A stretch of 64,000 nucleotides of DNA from Acidobacteriota bacterium (GCA_029263295.1 JAJCXT010000092.1:60803-124802), one strand, 5' to 3'. Positions 45,818 through 56,072 are shown, counted from the stretch's first letter. The notes: generated by a model not told the origin, from the letters alone. Numbers and translations are program-made.

Positions 45818-46894
45818 CTACTGCGCCGCCCGAGTCACGTAGTCACCACCGTACAGGGCGATCGACCAAGCGTTCTTTAGCTTCGGCGCAGTCGTGACCT
45901 TGGCCAAGCCGTCGCAGCCAGGATTCGCGAAACGCGGGTCGAAGTCGGGGAACGTCAGCATGTAGATGCCCTTACCGGCCGGACCGTCGGCGAGTAAGTA
46001 GATATCTCCGGTGGACGCGTCGTTCGCCGAACCATGGATCGCAATGCCCTCGCAAGACCGGTACAGCTTCGGCTTCTTGAGCGCCGCGTTCGTTGCCAGC
46101 GATAGCAATCCGCTGTCACCAACGAAGATCGCCACTCGGCCTAGTTCAGGTGACAACGCGCTCCATAGATCGAGATCGTCGTGTGCCGCCCCCTGCACGC
46201 CAGGCCGCAGGTAGACCTTCTTCAGCTTGGCGCCGAGCCGAGCGCCCTCCTCGCGTGCATAGCCCTTGGGGGTGATGGCATAAAGAGCATCGTCCACGCT
46301 CCGCCTGGCACCCTTGAAATCACGCACCCAGATGTTGCGTGCCGAGTCGACGCCGATCTCCGATGGATTGACCCACCGACCTCCAAGCGAGTCGATCGTC
46401 TCCGTGTCGGGATAGAAGCGATAGATGCCGCCATCGCGGACGCCCTCATCCTGCGATAGACCAAGATCACTGAAGTAGACGTGACCCTCGAAGGCCCACG
46501 CCACCCCCGTGTTGAACAGGTCGGGGTCCCACATTGTGGTGACGTCACCAGTGGCTGGATCGTAAATAATCACCTGGTCGCCGGCCGCAAGAGCCACCTG
46601 GCCCGTGCCGCCGATGCTCAAGTCCCAGATACCGTTCGTAATCTCCTTGATCGGAACCGCCTTGAGCTTGGTCTTTCCATTGGTCGTCCGAATCCGGATC
46701 AGGCGTCCCTTGTTCTCATCGACCGTCACGAGATCGCCTTGCTGCAGGTCGAGCTTCTTGGCCTTGGAGTGGCGCAACTCGAAGCGTGCCGCCACAGGTG
46801 CCGCCTCAGGCTCCGGCACGGCCAGCGAGGCCCCTGCACCGTTGGCAGCCAACGAAACCAAACAAATTGTCGAGAGCGCAGCGATACCTTTCAA
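45818..46894 (-). CDS. Secreted propeller-like protein, unknown function
   Basis: 358 residues from TTG 46894, which has GGAGGA 7 nt upstream and opens a good signal peptide (LKGIAALSTICLVSLAANGAGA). A longer frame to 47011 adds a non-signal leader. The mature part has repeated strand-turn patterns (GQVALAAGDQVIIYDPATGDV, FEGHVYFSDLGLS) suggesting a beta-propeller of the NHL/YVTN kind. It lies 113 bp downstream of the PadR-less permease on the same strand. Confidence 0.65.
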   Translation of the reverse strand: MKGIAALSTICLVSLAANGAGASLAVPEPEAAPVAARFELRHSKAKKLDLQQGDLVTVDENKGRLIRIRTTNGKTKLKAVPIKEITNGIWDLSIGGTGQVALAAGDQVIIYDPATGDVTTMWDPDLFNTGVAWAFEGHVYFSDLGLSQDEGVRDGGIYRFYPDTETIDSLGGRWVNPSEIGVDSARNIWVRDFKGARRSVDDALYAITPKGYAREEGARLGAKLKKVYLRPGVQGAAHDDLDLWSALSPELGRVAIFVGDSGLLSLATNAALKKPKLYRSCEGIAIHGSANDASTGDIYLLADGPAGKGIYMLTFPDFDPRFANPGCDGLAKVTTAPKLKNAWSIALYGGDYVTRAAQ

Positions 46895-47007
46895 GTGGAT
46901 TCCTCCGGCGACCACGAGCCAAACAGGCAATCGCGCGGGCCCAGCGCGATCACGGGACTGCGCGCACACTACACGAATAAAGTCGACAAGCAAATCTGAA
47001 TAGCGAC

Positions 47008-49425
47008 TCAAACGGAGCGTAGGGCCGTCATCGGGTCGGTGCGTGAAGCCCGCCGCGCGGGCATGTAGCCGGCCATTCCAGAGACCAGCAAGAGGACCAT
47101 GGCCATGCCCGCGAAGGTCAGTCCGTCGGTTGGCGCCACGCCGTACAGCAGCGCCCCCATGAGTCGCGCGACAACGAAGGACCCGACCGCACCCAGGACG
47201 ATGCCCGCACCCGCCAGGACCATGGTGCGGCTGACCACGCGCCGCTGTACTTGCCCCGCCGACTCCCCCAGCGCCATGCGGATTCCGATCTCAGGTGCGC
47301 GCTGCGACACCGAGTACGACAGGACCGCGTAGATACCCAGCGACGCGAGCAAGAGCGCCGCCCCACCGAAAGCGCTGAGCAGGAGCAGAATGAACCGGCG
47401 TGGCGACACGGAACGATCGACGATCGCGTCGAGCGTCTGATAGTCGGTCGTTGGCATGCCCGGGTCGAGGCTACGGAGGGAGGCTCGAACCGGCCCCACG
47501 AGATCCGCTTGCGGCAAACTCGACCGTACGACCATATCGAGCGAGCCCCAGTCGCCCATCTGCGCGATGAGCATGTACATCTCCAGGCCCGACCCTTCCT
47601 CGAGCGACTGATGCCGGACGTCGGCAACGACGCCGATCACCTGCCACGGATCCTCGCCGGTAATGATGGCATTCTGCCCGATAGGGTCGAGCCCCGGCCA
47701 CAGTCGCTCGGCCGCCGATTCGTTGATGATCACTACGGGATGGGTGTCGCGCGTGTCATCGGCGCTGAAGTGCCGCCCGCGCAGCAGCGGTATCCGCATC
47801 GACTGCAGATACCCGGCGTCCACCATGCGTGGGAACGCTCCCGGCGCCTGTCCCTCTTCGTAGTTCACGCCCTCCGCGCGAATGCCCCAACCCCGGTTAC
47901 GCCCGAGCGGCAGAGTGTCGGTAAGCCCCACCGCATCCACGCCGGGCACGTCGGAGATCGTGGCCACCAACTCCTCATAGAACGCGACGCCTTCCTGTGA
48001 GTTCGCGAAGGATCGGCTGGTATCGACTCGCCAGGACATCGCGCCCACAGGCTGGAAGCCGAGATCCACATCGAGCACCGCTACGAAGCTGCGTAGAAGC
48101 AGGCCGCCGCAGACGAGCAACACGCACGCCAGCGCGACCTCCGCGACGACCAGCGTTTCCCGCACACGGTTGCGGCTCCTGCTTTCGCTGGACCCGCGCG
48201 TGGTGTCGTTTATCACCTCGGCTTCGTGGCCCGCGGAGATCTGTAGCGCCGGCACGATGCCGAGCAGCAGCCCCGCGGTGACTGCAACCCCTAGCGTGAA
48301 CAGAAGTGCTGTGGTGTCCACGCCGACTGTCGCCAGCATTGGAATGCTCACCGCTGTGGTCGAAGCGACCGCCCGCGTGGCGGCGACCGCAAGGCCCACG
48401 CCCACCGCGGCGCCGGTCAGCGCCAGCATCATGCTCTCCGTCAGCAACTGCCGAATGAGCCGCGAGCGCTTGGCGCCGAGCACACTGCGCACCGCAAATT
48501 CCTTCTGCCGCTTCACACTGCGAGCGAGTAGCAGGTTCGACAGATTGGCGCAGGCGATCAGCATCACCGCGCCCGCCGCGGCGGCGAGCACGAACATGGC
48601 CGAGCGGAAACCTCCGGCGATCTGCTCCTGCAAGGCCGTCACGGCACCACCGAGACCCCAACGATCGGGGTCTGCTTCCTTCAATTGCTCCACCATCCGA
48701 TCGATGTCCGCCTGCGCGCCCTCGATCGAGACCCCGGGCTGCAAACGGCCGATCATTGCCAAGGTGTTACCCCAGCGATCGGTCTCGTCAGCGATCGGGA
48801 ACGGCAGCAAGAAATCGACCCGCGTACCCGGAGTGAACGTGGAGGAAAAGTCGAAGTACGGAGGCAGCACCCCGACCACCTCTGTCGGTGTGTCATTCAA
48901 GGAGACCGACGTCCCCACGATCGCCGGATCCGCGGCGAAGCGACGTACCCAGAAGGCATTGGTGAGGATCGCCGCGGGCCGGCCCTGCCAGACGCTCTCC
49001 TCCTCCACGAAGTTACGGCCATGAAGCGGCGCAACCCCGAGCACGTCCAGAAAATTCCTCGCTACGCCCACGCCCACCAGGCGCTCCGGCTCCCCATCGC
49101 CGACGAGGCTGTAGCTGTTGTAGTCGAAGAACGCGAAGTAGCCTGTCATGGCATCGAACGACCGATTCATCTCGCGAAAATCACGCAAATTCGAGGTCCG
49201 CGAGGTAACCGCCGACATGCCGCCGGTGCGGTTCAACGCGATCCACGCCAGCCGGTCGGGCTCCTCGAAGGGCAGCGGGCGCAGCATCAGCGGGCTCATG
49301 ATGCTGAAGACAGCCGTGTTGGCCCCCACTCCCAGCCCGATGATCAGCGTCGCGAAGATGAAAAAGCCGAGATCCCGGCGGATCGCACGAGCGGCGTAGC
49401 GAATGTCCTGCACGAGTCCGTTCAT
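47008..49425 (-). CDS. ADOP-type permease without PadR or prefix domain
   Basis: 805 residues from ATG 49425 (AAAGGAAA upstream). It starts directly with MNGLVQDIRYAARAI, the sequence found at the prefix/core junction in the other copies. First membrane helix 20-42 with GVGANTAVFSIM; two MacB-like periplasmic domains and FtsX helix sets; ends TDPMTALRSV. No PadR gene adjoins it, and it is read against most other copies. Twin TGCT-N8-AGCA palindromes lie upstream. Confidence 0.92.
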   Translation of the reverse strand: MNGLVQDIRYAARAIRRDLGFFIFATLIIGLGVGANTAVFSIMSPLMLRPLPFEEPDRLAWIALNRTGGMSAVTSRTSNLRDFREMNRSFDAMTGYFAFFDYNSYSLVGDGEPERLVGVGVARNFLDVLGVAPLHGRNFVEEESVWQGRPAAILTNAFWVRRFAADPAIVGTSVSLNDTPTEVVGVLPPYFDFSSTFTPGTRVDFLLPFPIADETDRWGNTLAMIGRLQPGVSIEGAQADIDRMVEQLKEADPDRWGLGGAVTALQEQIAGGFRSAMFVLAAAAGAVMLIACANLSNLLLARSVKRQKEFAVRSVLGAKRSRLIRQLLTESMMLALTGAAVGVGLAVAATRAVASTTAVSIPMLATVGVDTTALLFTLGVAVTAGLLLGIVPALQISAGHEAEVINDTTRGSSESRSRNRVRETLVVAEVALACVLLVCGGLLLRSFVAVLDVDLGFQPVGAMSWRVDTSRSFANSQEGVAFYEELVATISDVPGVDAVGLTDTLPLGRNRGWGIRAEGVNYEEGQAPGAFPRMVDAGYLQSMRIPLLRGRHFSADDTRDTHPVVIINESAAERLWPGLDPIGQNAIITGEDPWQVIGVVADVRHQSLEEGSGLEMYMLIAQMGDWGSLDMVVRSSLPQADLVGPVRASLRSLDPGMPTTDYQTLDAIVDRSVSPRRFILLLLSAFGGAALLLASLGIYAVLSYSVSQRAPEIGIRMALGESAGQVQRRVVSRTMVLAGAGIVLGAVGSFVVARLMGALLYGVAPTDGLTFAGMAMVLLLVSGMAGYMPARRASRTDPMTALRSV

Positions 49426-49473
49426 CTGGCCGTTTCCTTTCAGCACCATGGAGTGTGGCTTCATTCATCGAGG

Positions 49474-49533
49474 TGCTGAAAAATTAGCACTCCGCCTCGG
49501 AAGAGTAACAGTGGAAATGCTGTTTTTCCAGCA
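49474..49533. promoter_or_regulatory. Two TGCT-N8-AGCA palindromes before the PadR-less permease
   Basis: TGCT-N8-AGCA occurs at 49474-49489 (within GTGCT-N8-AGCAC) and again at 49518-49533 (within TGCTG-N6-CAGCA), 44 bp apart. The 4-8-4 geometry is that of the PadR box ATGT-N8-ACAT. The sites lie in the otherwise gene-free stretch 49426-49665. A PadR from elsewhere may act here; inferred. Confidence 0.5.
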
Positions 49534-49665
49534 GCAATGTTTGTTGAGCCTCGCTGAACTCGCGCTCGGCCTTCCCTGGAAGGGACAAGCGACAGGCACC
49601 CGCTCTGAGTTAGACGCGCCGACCTGCCATCCGGGTTTGAGGCGACCCACGCGGCTCGGGCGTGG

Positions 49666-52596
49666 CTAGCGTTCCTCGCGGCGACGCAGGTTGCGCTCCT
49701 TGTCCAGATACGGGACGCCTTCGACCATCCAGGGAGCGGGCACCTCGTCGCGCAGGTGGTGATCGAAGAACTGGTGCAGCCGTGTCTGGAAGTCGTACTG
49801 GTTCTCGAACTTGCGCAGGCCGTGGCCTTCGTCGGGGTAGGAGAGGAAGATCACCGGCTTGGAGTTGAAGCGCAGTGCGTTGTACCACTCCATTCCCTGC
49901 ACGTAGCCGACGATCTGGTCTTCCTCGCCGTGCAGGTACAGCAGCGGCGTGTCCATGTCGCGCACCCAGGTGATGGGCGACTCGAAGGCGTACAGCTCGG
50001 GGTCATCGTACGGATTGGTGCCATAGCGGCCCTGGCCGAAGATGTCGTAGCTGTGGTTGTTGCCGCCGGTGCCGAGGAACAACTGGTTGAACTCGGAGGT
50101 CAGGTTGATCGGCGCCGCGCCCGAGGCCACGGCAGCGAACATGTCCGAACGTGCCGCGATATAGGACGAGCCGCCGCCGGAGTAGCTGTGCCCGGAAAGG
50201 CCGATGGCACTCGGCTCCGCGTAGCCCATTTCGATCACCTTGCGGGTGGCCGCCTCGACACACTCGAGCATGTCCGAATGCGAACTCCCGCCGCGGAAGT
50301 GCACGTCGGGCTGCATCACCAGGTAACCGTTCGAGACGTAATCGCCGAAGTTGGGCTCGTGGCGATACCGCACGGTCGGGTAGCGGTGCAGGTCCTGCGA
50401 GTACTTCTCGTAGAAGCGCACGATCATCGGGCGCTTCTCGCCTGCCTGATAGTCGTCGGGGATCGCCAGTGTTCCCTGCAGCGGCACCCCGTCGCTGTTG
50501 GTGTAGTCGAAGAGAATCCGCCGTCCCCACTTGTACTCGGCGTGCTGGGGATTGGCGTCGGTAACTTGCCTCATGCTGAGGGAGAAGCTCGTCTCCGGGT
50601 CGTTCCGGTTGTCGTCGCCGTAGGGGCTTGGGTTATCCCCCACCTCCGCGAACGCCTGCACGTCATAGCCGATCCCAGATTCCGTCGTCCAATAGTCGGG
50701 GAACTGATGGAATGCCTGCACGGTGAACAAGTAGCGGTCCGCGTCGCGCGCCTTCAGCGGGCGGCCTACTATCTTGTCGGCGTACAGCATCGGCCAGGGC
50801 TCGCCCCCGCCTGCCGGGAGCCGGAAGAAGCCGGACTTCTTGGTCAGCTCGCCGTACGCTGAGAGCATCTGCGGCTGGCTCAGATCAAACGTCTTGGCAT
50901 CCGGATCCAGCTGCAGGAGCCGCAACCGAATCTTGTTGCGTTCCCCATAGCCACCAGTGAGGTTGACCCATCCCCCATCACCGAAATGCCAGATGTCGTA
51001 GCGGTCGTAGACAATCACCCCGCCGTCGCCAGCCCACCCCGCCACGCCGTAGGCGGGCTTCTCGCCGAAGTAGTCCCACTCCTCGTTGACGAAGCTGACG
51101 AAGCTGACGGGAGAGTCCGAGCTGACGAAGCCACCGGGAGGACCCGAGTACCCAATCGAGAGACATCCCTTGCCTTGGTCACTACCGTGGTAGAGGGGAG
51201 TGCCGCATAACACCGTGAGTCCCAAGAACTCCCCGTCGTGCCAGTAGAGGAGACTCCCGCCATCGGGGGAAAGCCCGTAAGTCCGCAATTGACGCTCGGG
51301 ACCCGGGAAGGTCTCTCCGGTCTGGGTATCGATCCGGTAGATGTCGGCGTAGCGAGGCTCCCAATCGGACAAGTAGTCCGTGTAATCGAAACCGACAGCC
51401 GAACGTCCATCGTCCGGCACCTCGAAACGCCGCATCCGCTCGGTGCCGAGGCGCACGAAGTGCTCGCCCTCCAGATTCAGTACCGATAGGTAGGTGAAGT
51501 CGCGATCGCGCTTGGCCTGCTTCGCCTGCACGCTCTGGATGCGGTCGTCCTGCCAGTGGAAGACGTTGACGTCGGAGATCGGTTCGTCGGTCTTCTCGGG
51601 CTCCGGCAGCTGTTCCTTGATGCCGAAGAACACCTGCGTGGCCGAGTCGTTCCAGTTCACGCCCCCGCGCTCGCTGACGACGAAGTCCGTGGGGAAGTTC
51701 TCGTCAGCGCTCGGGTCGTAGGTGACCTTGGCGGGCATGCCGTCGACGGCGACGTCGGGGAACGCGATCAGGACGTTGGCCACCTCGTCCATACCCTCGG
51801 GCTTGGTACCGCGAAGCACGGCGAGAGCGGTGCCATCTTCGCTCCAGGAGAGCCGCGCGTACTCTTCCTTGGCATTGTCGAGCGGCCGGCGCATGCCCGT
51901 GGCCAGGTCGATCAGATACAGGCCATTGCCGTTGTCATCGGCAGCATCCACCGTGTACGCCAGGTGGGTGCCGTACTTGTTGAAGGCGAAGTGCTGCACG
52001 CTGCCGAGCAGTTCCTCGGTGCCTGCATCGAGGTAGCGCACGATCAGGTCCGTCCCCTCGTGCTCCGCTTCCTTGTCGGCTTTCTTGCGCCGGACCGCCA
52101 GGGCGCGGGAGCCGCGCGCGATCTCGAAGCTGGCGACGTCGTCCCAGGTCCAGGTCTCGCCGCTTTCGAGATCCATGAGCTGAACCTGAACCGGCGTTGG
52201 CTTGTCGTCCTTCTCGGCGGCTTCGATCTCCGCCCAACCCATCGAGACCTTGAAGGCGGCCCAGCGGCCGTCGTCCGAGAGCACCGCCGCGGAACCGCGG
52301 GCCACCACGTGCTCGGTGTCACCTACCAGGCTGCGAAGGTGCAGCTCGGCGTCCGCCTCCCGACGCTGTTCATACCCGAATGCCGCCCAGCGGCCGTCAG
52401 CCGAGAGGGTCGTTCCCGTGATCGTGCGCCAGCGGTTGTAGTCCTCCAGCGTAAGGACCTTGGAACCCGGCTCGACCGGCGCCGCCTCAGCTTCGGCGAC
52501 GGCCGGCTCCTGCGGCACCGCCTCCTGGGCGAGAGCCGGCAGCACGAGGAACAGCAGCAGGGCAAACGATAGACCTAGACGATGAGATAGGCGCAT
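49666..52596 (-). CDS. Exported S9 family peptidase (prolyl oligopeptidase type)
   Basis: 976 residues from ATG 52596; signal peptide ending ...LVLPALAQ. A long propeller region (about 60-700) precedes the hydrolase domain. The nucleophile is S804 in GHSYSGGG; the usual Gly two positions after the Ser (as in GHSYGG) is Ser here. The acid and base are visible in HGEEDQIVGY and PDEGHGLRK. It should cleave peptides outside the cytoplasm. A longer in-frame leader to 52704 is not signal-like. Confidence 0.93.
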   Translation of the reverse strand: MRLSHRLGLSFALLLFLVLPALAQEAVPQEPAVAEAEAAPVEPGSKVLTLEDYNRWRTITGTTLSADGRWAAFGYEQRREADAELHLRSLVGDTEHVVARGSAAVLSDDGRWAAFKVSMGWAEIEAAEKDDKPTPVQVQLMDLESGETWTWDDVASFEIARGSRALAVRRKKADKEAEHEGTDLIVRYLDAGTEELLGSVQHFAFNKYGTHLAYTVDAADDNGNGLYLIDLATGMRRPLDNAKEEYARLSWSEDGTALAVLRGTKPEGMDEVANVLIAFPDVAVDGMPAKVTYDPSADENFPTDFVVSERGGVNWNDSATQVFFGIKEQLPEPEKTDEPISDVNVFHWQDDRIQSVQAKQAKRDRDFTYLSVLNLEGEHFVRLGTERMRRFEVPDDGRSAVGFDYTDYLSDWEPRYADIYRIDTQTGETFPGPERQLRTYGLSPDGGSLLYWHDGEFLGLTVLCGTPLYHGSDQGKGCLSIGYSGPPGGFVSSDSPVSFVSFVNEEWDYFGEKPAYGVAGWAGDGGVIVYDRYDIWHFGDGGWVNLTGGYGERNKIRLRLLQLDPDAKTFDLSQPQMLSAYGELTKKSGFFRLPAGGGEPWPMLYADKIVGRPLKARDADRYLFTVQAFHQFPDYWTTESGIGYDVQAFAEVGDNPSPYGDDNRNDPETSFSLSMRQVTDANPQHAEYKWGRRILFDYTNSDGVPLQGTLAIPDDYQAGEKRPMIVRFYEKYSQDLHRYPTVRYRHEPNFGDYVSNGYLVMQPDVHFRGGSSHSDMLECVEAATRKVIEMGYAEPSAIGLSGHSYSGGGSSYIAARSDMFAAVASGAAPINLTSEFNQLFLGTGGNNHSYDIFGQGRYGTNPYDDPELYAFESPITWVRDMDTPLLYLHGEEDQIVGYVQGMEWYNALRFNSKPVIFLSYPDEGHGLRKFENQYDFQTRLHQFFDHHLRDEVPAPWMVEGVPYLDKERNLRRREER

Positions 52597-52736
52597 CACG
52601 GGAACTCCACGGCGATGTCGGGGGAGATTCGACGGATCTCCATGGATTCTATGGCAGGGACCGGGCGCAGGATTCCAGAGCTTCGCCACGGCACCTCGGC
52701 TCAACGCCTGAACGCGGGCGGAGACCCCTCGCGCTG

Positions 52737-53924
52737 CTAGCGCAACAGCCCCGTCACGGGACGGATCGCGCTCGAATCCGGAAAGACGCGATCGGTTTGG
52801 GAGGCTGTCAGATCGAACACGCCGGTGATCACTGCCTTGAGCACTGCCCGCGTATCGAGCGTCGGCCGCAGATCGCGGCCCTCGTACAGCTCACGCTTGC
52901 CGAGTCCTGGCCAGTCCGTGAGAACCTGGCTGCGAGCGAGGTTGGGCCCAAGCACGAAACCGGCCCCCGCCGTGCCGTGATCGGTACCGCCGGTGCCGTT
53001 GGGCTGCGCGGTGCGGCCGAACTCCGTCATCACCACGACCGTGGTGTCGTCCCACATCTCGCCCGCCGCGGCGCGGAACGCGGTCAGCCCCTGGGCCAGG
53101 GCTCTCAGCCGGCGGTCGAGCTGGCCGCCCGCCATGCCCTGGTTGGCGTGCGTATCCCAGCCGCCGAACTCCACTGCCGCGATGTTGGGGGCGTCGGTGC
53201 CGGCAAGGAGTTTCGCGGTGACCTGGAAGATCCCTACCTCGCGGCCTGCGAAACCAGCCTGGCCGCCACGCTGCCCAGCCGCGCCGCCACCTTCCATCAT
53301 GCTCCCGGCGGTATCAGCCAGCTGCAGTGCGGCCTCGAAGCGGTCCAGCAGCCGCGGATCCTCGCGATACAGCAGGTGCAGGCGCTCGACGTACTCGTCG
53401 CCGACCACTCCGAGTTCGGCGGGCGACCAGGTGAGCACCGGGGCGGATCCCGACAGAGAGCGTGGCAGGCCGGCAGCCACCGCCACTGCAGAGGTTTCAC
53501 CGCCCATCACCTGCAACAGCCGGTTGAGCCAGCCATCCGAAGCGCCGGCCGGCCGGTCGAGCCCGGTCTCGAGCACCGCCTGGCCATCGAAGTGGCTCCG
53601 CGTGCGATACGGGATTGCCATGGCCTGTAGCGCCACGAGTTCGCCGCGGGCCCAGAAGTCAGCCAGGAGCGAAAGGCCGGGCGCCAGCGCAAAGTCGTCG
53701 TCCAGCCGGCTGAGGTCGGCGGCGCCGTACGCCATCCGGCCGCGGATCGACTGGTAGTCGCGATCTCCCGTGGGCACCAGGGCAGCGAGACCGTCGAAGC
53801 CGCCGCGGAGCAGGACGAACACCAGCTTGCCGCGGCCGGGGACCCTGGCGAAGCTGGCCAGTGGTGCGTTGAACGTAGCCAGGCCGCCGAAACACATCGT
53901 GCGCAGGAGCCGTCTGCGATCCAT
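52737..53924 (-). CDS. DUF1501 domain protein, Tat-exported
   Basis: 395 residues from ATG 53924 (GGAG 7 nt upstream). An N-terminal twin-arginine-like signal (MDRRRLLRTMCFGGLA) is followed by the DUF1501 (sulfatase-like) pattern: LVFVLLRGGFDGLAALVP, EFGGWDTHANQGM, VVMTEFGRTAQPNGTGGTDHG. The conserved Asp/His positions suggest a metal site. Such proteins are regularly paired with DUF1800 proteins, as here; their activity is not established. Confidence 0.92.
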   Translation of the reverse strand: MDRRRLLRTMCFGGLATFNAPLASFARVPGRGKLVFVLLRGGFDGLAALVPTGDRDYQSIRGRMAYGAADLSRLDDDFALAPGLSLLADFWARGELVALQAMAIPYRTRSHFDGQAVLETGLDRPAGASDGWLNRLLQVMGGETSAVAVAAGLPRSLSGSAPVLTWSPAELGVVGDEYVERLHLLYREDPRLLDRFEAALQLADTAGSMMEGGGAAGQRGGQAGFAGREVGIFQVTAKLLAGTDAPNIAAVEFGGWDTHANQGMAGGQLDRRLRALAQGLTAFRAAAGEMWDDTTVVVMTEFGRTAQPNGTGGTDHGTAGAGFVLGPNLARSQVLTDWPGLGKRELYEGRDLRPTLDTRAVLKAVITGVFDLTASQTDRVFPDSSAIRPVTGLLR

Positions 53925-53926
53925 CG

Positions 53927-55285
53927 TCATCTCCACTGGAACTCGGGCCCGCCGATCGCTAGGGCGACGCGCTCGGAGGTCGGGATCGAACGATCCCGCA
54001 GCAGTCCCGCCAAGGTGCTGCCGGAATCGGCATCGATGACATCGAGGAAGTTCCCGGGGTCGGGCCGAGCTCCCGCAACGGCGGTCGCGATCGTGCGCGC
54101 GAGCTCAGCTCGATTCATCAGGCTGTCGGGGTCGGCCCACGGGCCCATGAGATCGTCGAAACCCTTGGGCGCCTGCGGCCCCCATAGCGGATGGCGTAGC
54201 TGCCGCAACACCTGCTGCAGCCGGGCGGGGAATCTGTCGAGCCCCAGTGCGCGGCCGGTCGCCACCAGCCAGTCCTGCGGGGTGCGGAACTTGACGCTGT
54301 CCTCAGCCCAGGCTTCGGGTAGATCGATGAGGGCCTCGCTGACCTGCCGCAGGTCGCCATCGGTGCCCCGGAATACAGCGGCGATCTCGTCGACCGCGCG
54401 GGCCGGCGGATCGTCCGCGACGAAATGCCGCACCAGCTTGATGGCCAGGAACCTGGCGGTCGAGGGATGCGCGCACAGGTCGGCGATCGCTTGCTCGCCC
54501 TCCTCGATGCCGTCGTGATATCTCTTGCCGACCACTGTCTTGGTGCCGGGCTCGTGTAATTGCGATCGAAAGACAAAGCCGAACGGCTCGCCGGGCCGCG
54601 CCAGCGGCCCGGCTCCCGACAGGGTCCAACCGGTGAGCAAGCGCGCCATTTGCTCCACATCGCCCTGGTCGTAACCGCCGTTCACGCCCAACGTATGCAG
54701 CTCGAGCAACTCGCGCGCGTAGTTTTCGTTGAGCCCGCGCTCCTGCCCGCGGAGCCGCGACCACCACCGGGCACCCGACGAGCCTGGTCCGATCGATTGG
54801 GCGTTGTTGAGGTAGAGCAGCATCGCCGGATGCTGCGCCGAAGCCCGAACCATGTCCCGAAACCGACCGAGGACGTACGGCCGGATCACCTGCCGCTCGT
54901 ACAGACCGGCGAACGGAACGACAGCAATGTTGGCGGGCGTGGCCACGCACAAGTGATTGGACCAGAAAGCAACCAGCCGTTCGACGTACGGCGTGGCGGT
55001 AGTCAAGCGGTGCTGAAGCACTGCGCCGCGCTCCGACTCGACCAGCTGGCCGGTAGTGCGCCGGCTTTCCTGGATCATCTCCTGGTCGCCGGAGCGCTGG
55101 GCATCGCGGCCATCGCGTAGAGACGCCGCCGCCTGGGCGAGCGTGGGCAAGCCCGCAGCCGGGAGCCGCGCCGCGTCACGATGAAGCTGAGCCCGCAGCC
55201 AGGTGCGCGGATCGCTGATCGTCGCTCGCTGGCCAACGCGCGCGCCCAGCCCGAACCGGTTCACCGCTCTGAGAGTCTTGTCCAC
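53927..55285 (-). CDS. DUF1800 domain protein
   Basis: 452 residues from GTG 55285, which has GGAG upstream and begins near the family's usual start (TLRAVNRFGLGAR). An ATG at 55375 gives 30 more residues of poor quality. Conserved segments: RLVAFWSNHLCVA, NENYARELLELHTLGVNGGY, DVEQMARLLTGWTL, AIKLVRHFVADDPP. It ends 2 bp before the DUF1501 start, so the two are one unit. Function unknown. Confidence 0.9.
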   Translation of the reverse strand: MDKTLRAVNRFGLGARVGQRATISDPRTWLRAQLHRDAARLPAAGLPTLAQAAASLRDGRDAQRSGDQEMIQESRRTTGQLVESERGAVLQHRLTTATPYVERLVAFWSNHLCVATPANIAVVPFAGLYERQVIRPYVLGRFRDMVRASAQHPAMLLYLNNAQSIGPGSSGARWWSRLRGQERGLNENYARELLELHTLGVNGGYDQGDVEQMARLLTGWTLSGAGPLARPGEPFGFVFRSQLHEPGTKTVVGKRYHDGIEEGEQAIADLCAHPSTARFLAIKLVRHFVADDPPARAVDEIAAVFRGTDGDLRQVSEALIDLPEAWAEDSVKFRTPQDWLVATGRALGLDRFPARLQQVLRQLRHPLWGPQAPKGFDDLMGPWADPDSLMNRAELARTIATAVAGARPDPGNFLDVIDADSGSTLAGLLRDRSIPTSERVALAIGGPEFQWR

Positions 55286-55499
55286 GACGTCGTGTCTCCA
55301 GTCACGGGTCGCCCGCGATAAGCGGGCGACCGGGTTCGCTACCGAGGAGCGACGGGGCGCCACCGCGACCGCCACTCACCACTCAGGAATGTTCTCGGGT
55401 AGGAGTGGTGCGACCGTCCGGCGCATATGACCGCTGGCCAACAAATCGGGGCACGACCCCTCATGGCCGAAGTCTTTCCGGCGAACGTGTCATATAGAT

Positions 55500-56072
55500 G
55501 TGCAGACCGCTCCACTCATCTGCGATGGAAACCGACGGTTCAGAATGCGCGAAGCCGAGATCCGGAAGGCGCTGGAGAGGCACCACACGGCCAGCTATGG
55601 CTGGGCTTTGCACTGCTGCGACGGCAACCCGGGAGAGGCCGAGGACGTGTTGCAGATGGCCTATCTGGAAGTGCTCGACGGCAAGGCCCGGTTCGCCGGC
55701 CGCTCGAGGTTCCGAACCTGGCTCTTTTCAGTCATCCGCAACACCGCCGCGGGGCAGCGTCGCAAACGTCACCTGCGCGCGGCTCTGCTGCTGCGCCGCG
55801 CCGAAGAGCTGCCACAACGGAGGCCAACGGAACCGGTCGACCGGGTGCTCGACCACGGCACCCGGCAGCAGCGTCTGCGCCAGGCACTCGACGCACTACC
55901 GCGGCGCCAGCGCGAGGTTCTCTTGTTGACCTTCTACCACGACATGACCATTGCGGCGGCGAGCGAGACCCTCGGCATTTCGCTCGGCAGCGGCAGAACC
56001 CACTACCATCGCGGCAAGGAAAGGCTGCGCGCGATACTGGATGCGAACATGGACGGTTATGAGTCCCACTGA
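55500..56072 (+). CDS. ECF-type RNA polymerase sigma factor
   Basis: 190 residues from GTG 55500; ATG 55545 (MREAEIRKAL) is an equally plausible start. Region 2: GEAEDVLQMAYLEVLDG and RFRTWLFSVIRNTA. Region 4: LDALPRRQREVLLLTFYHDMT with the helix-turn-helix AAASETLGISLGSGRTHYHRGKERL. First gene of a three-gene operon with a membrane protein and a periplasmic protein. It is divergent from the DUF1800 gene. Confidence 0.93.
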   Translation: MQTAPLICDGNRRFRMREAEIRKALERHHTASYGWALHCCDGNPGEAEDVLQMAYLEVLDGKARFAGRSRFRTWLFSVIRNTAAGQRRKRHLRAALLLRRAEELPQRRPTEPVDRVLDHGTRQQRLRQALDALPRRQREVLLLTFYHDMTIAAASETLGISLGSGRTHYHRGKERLRAILDANMDGYESH

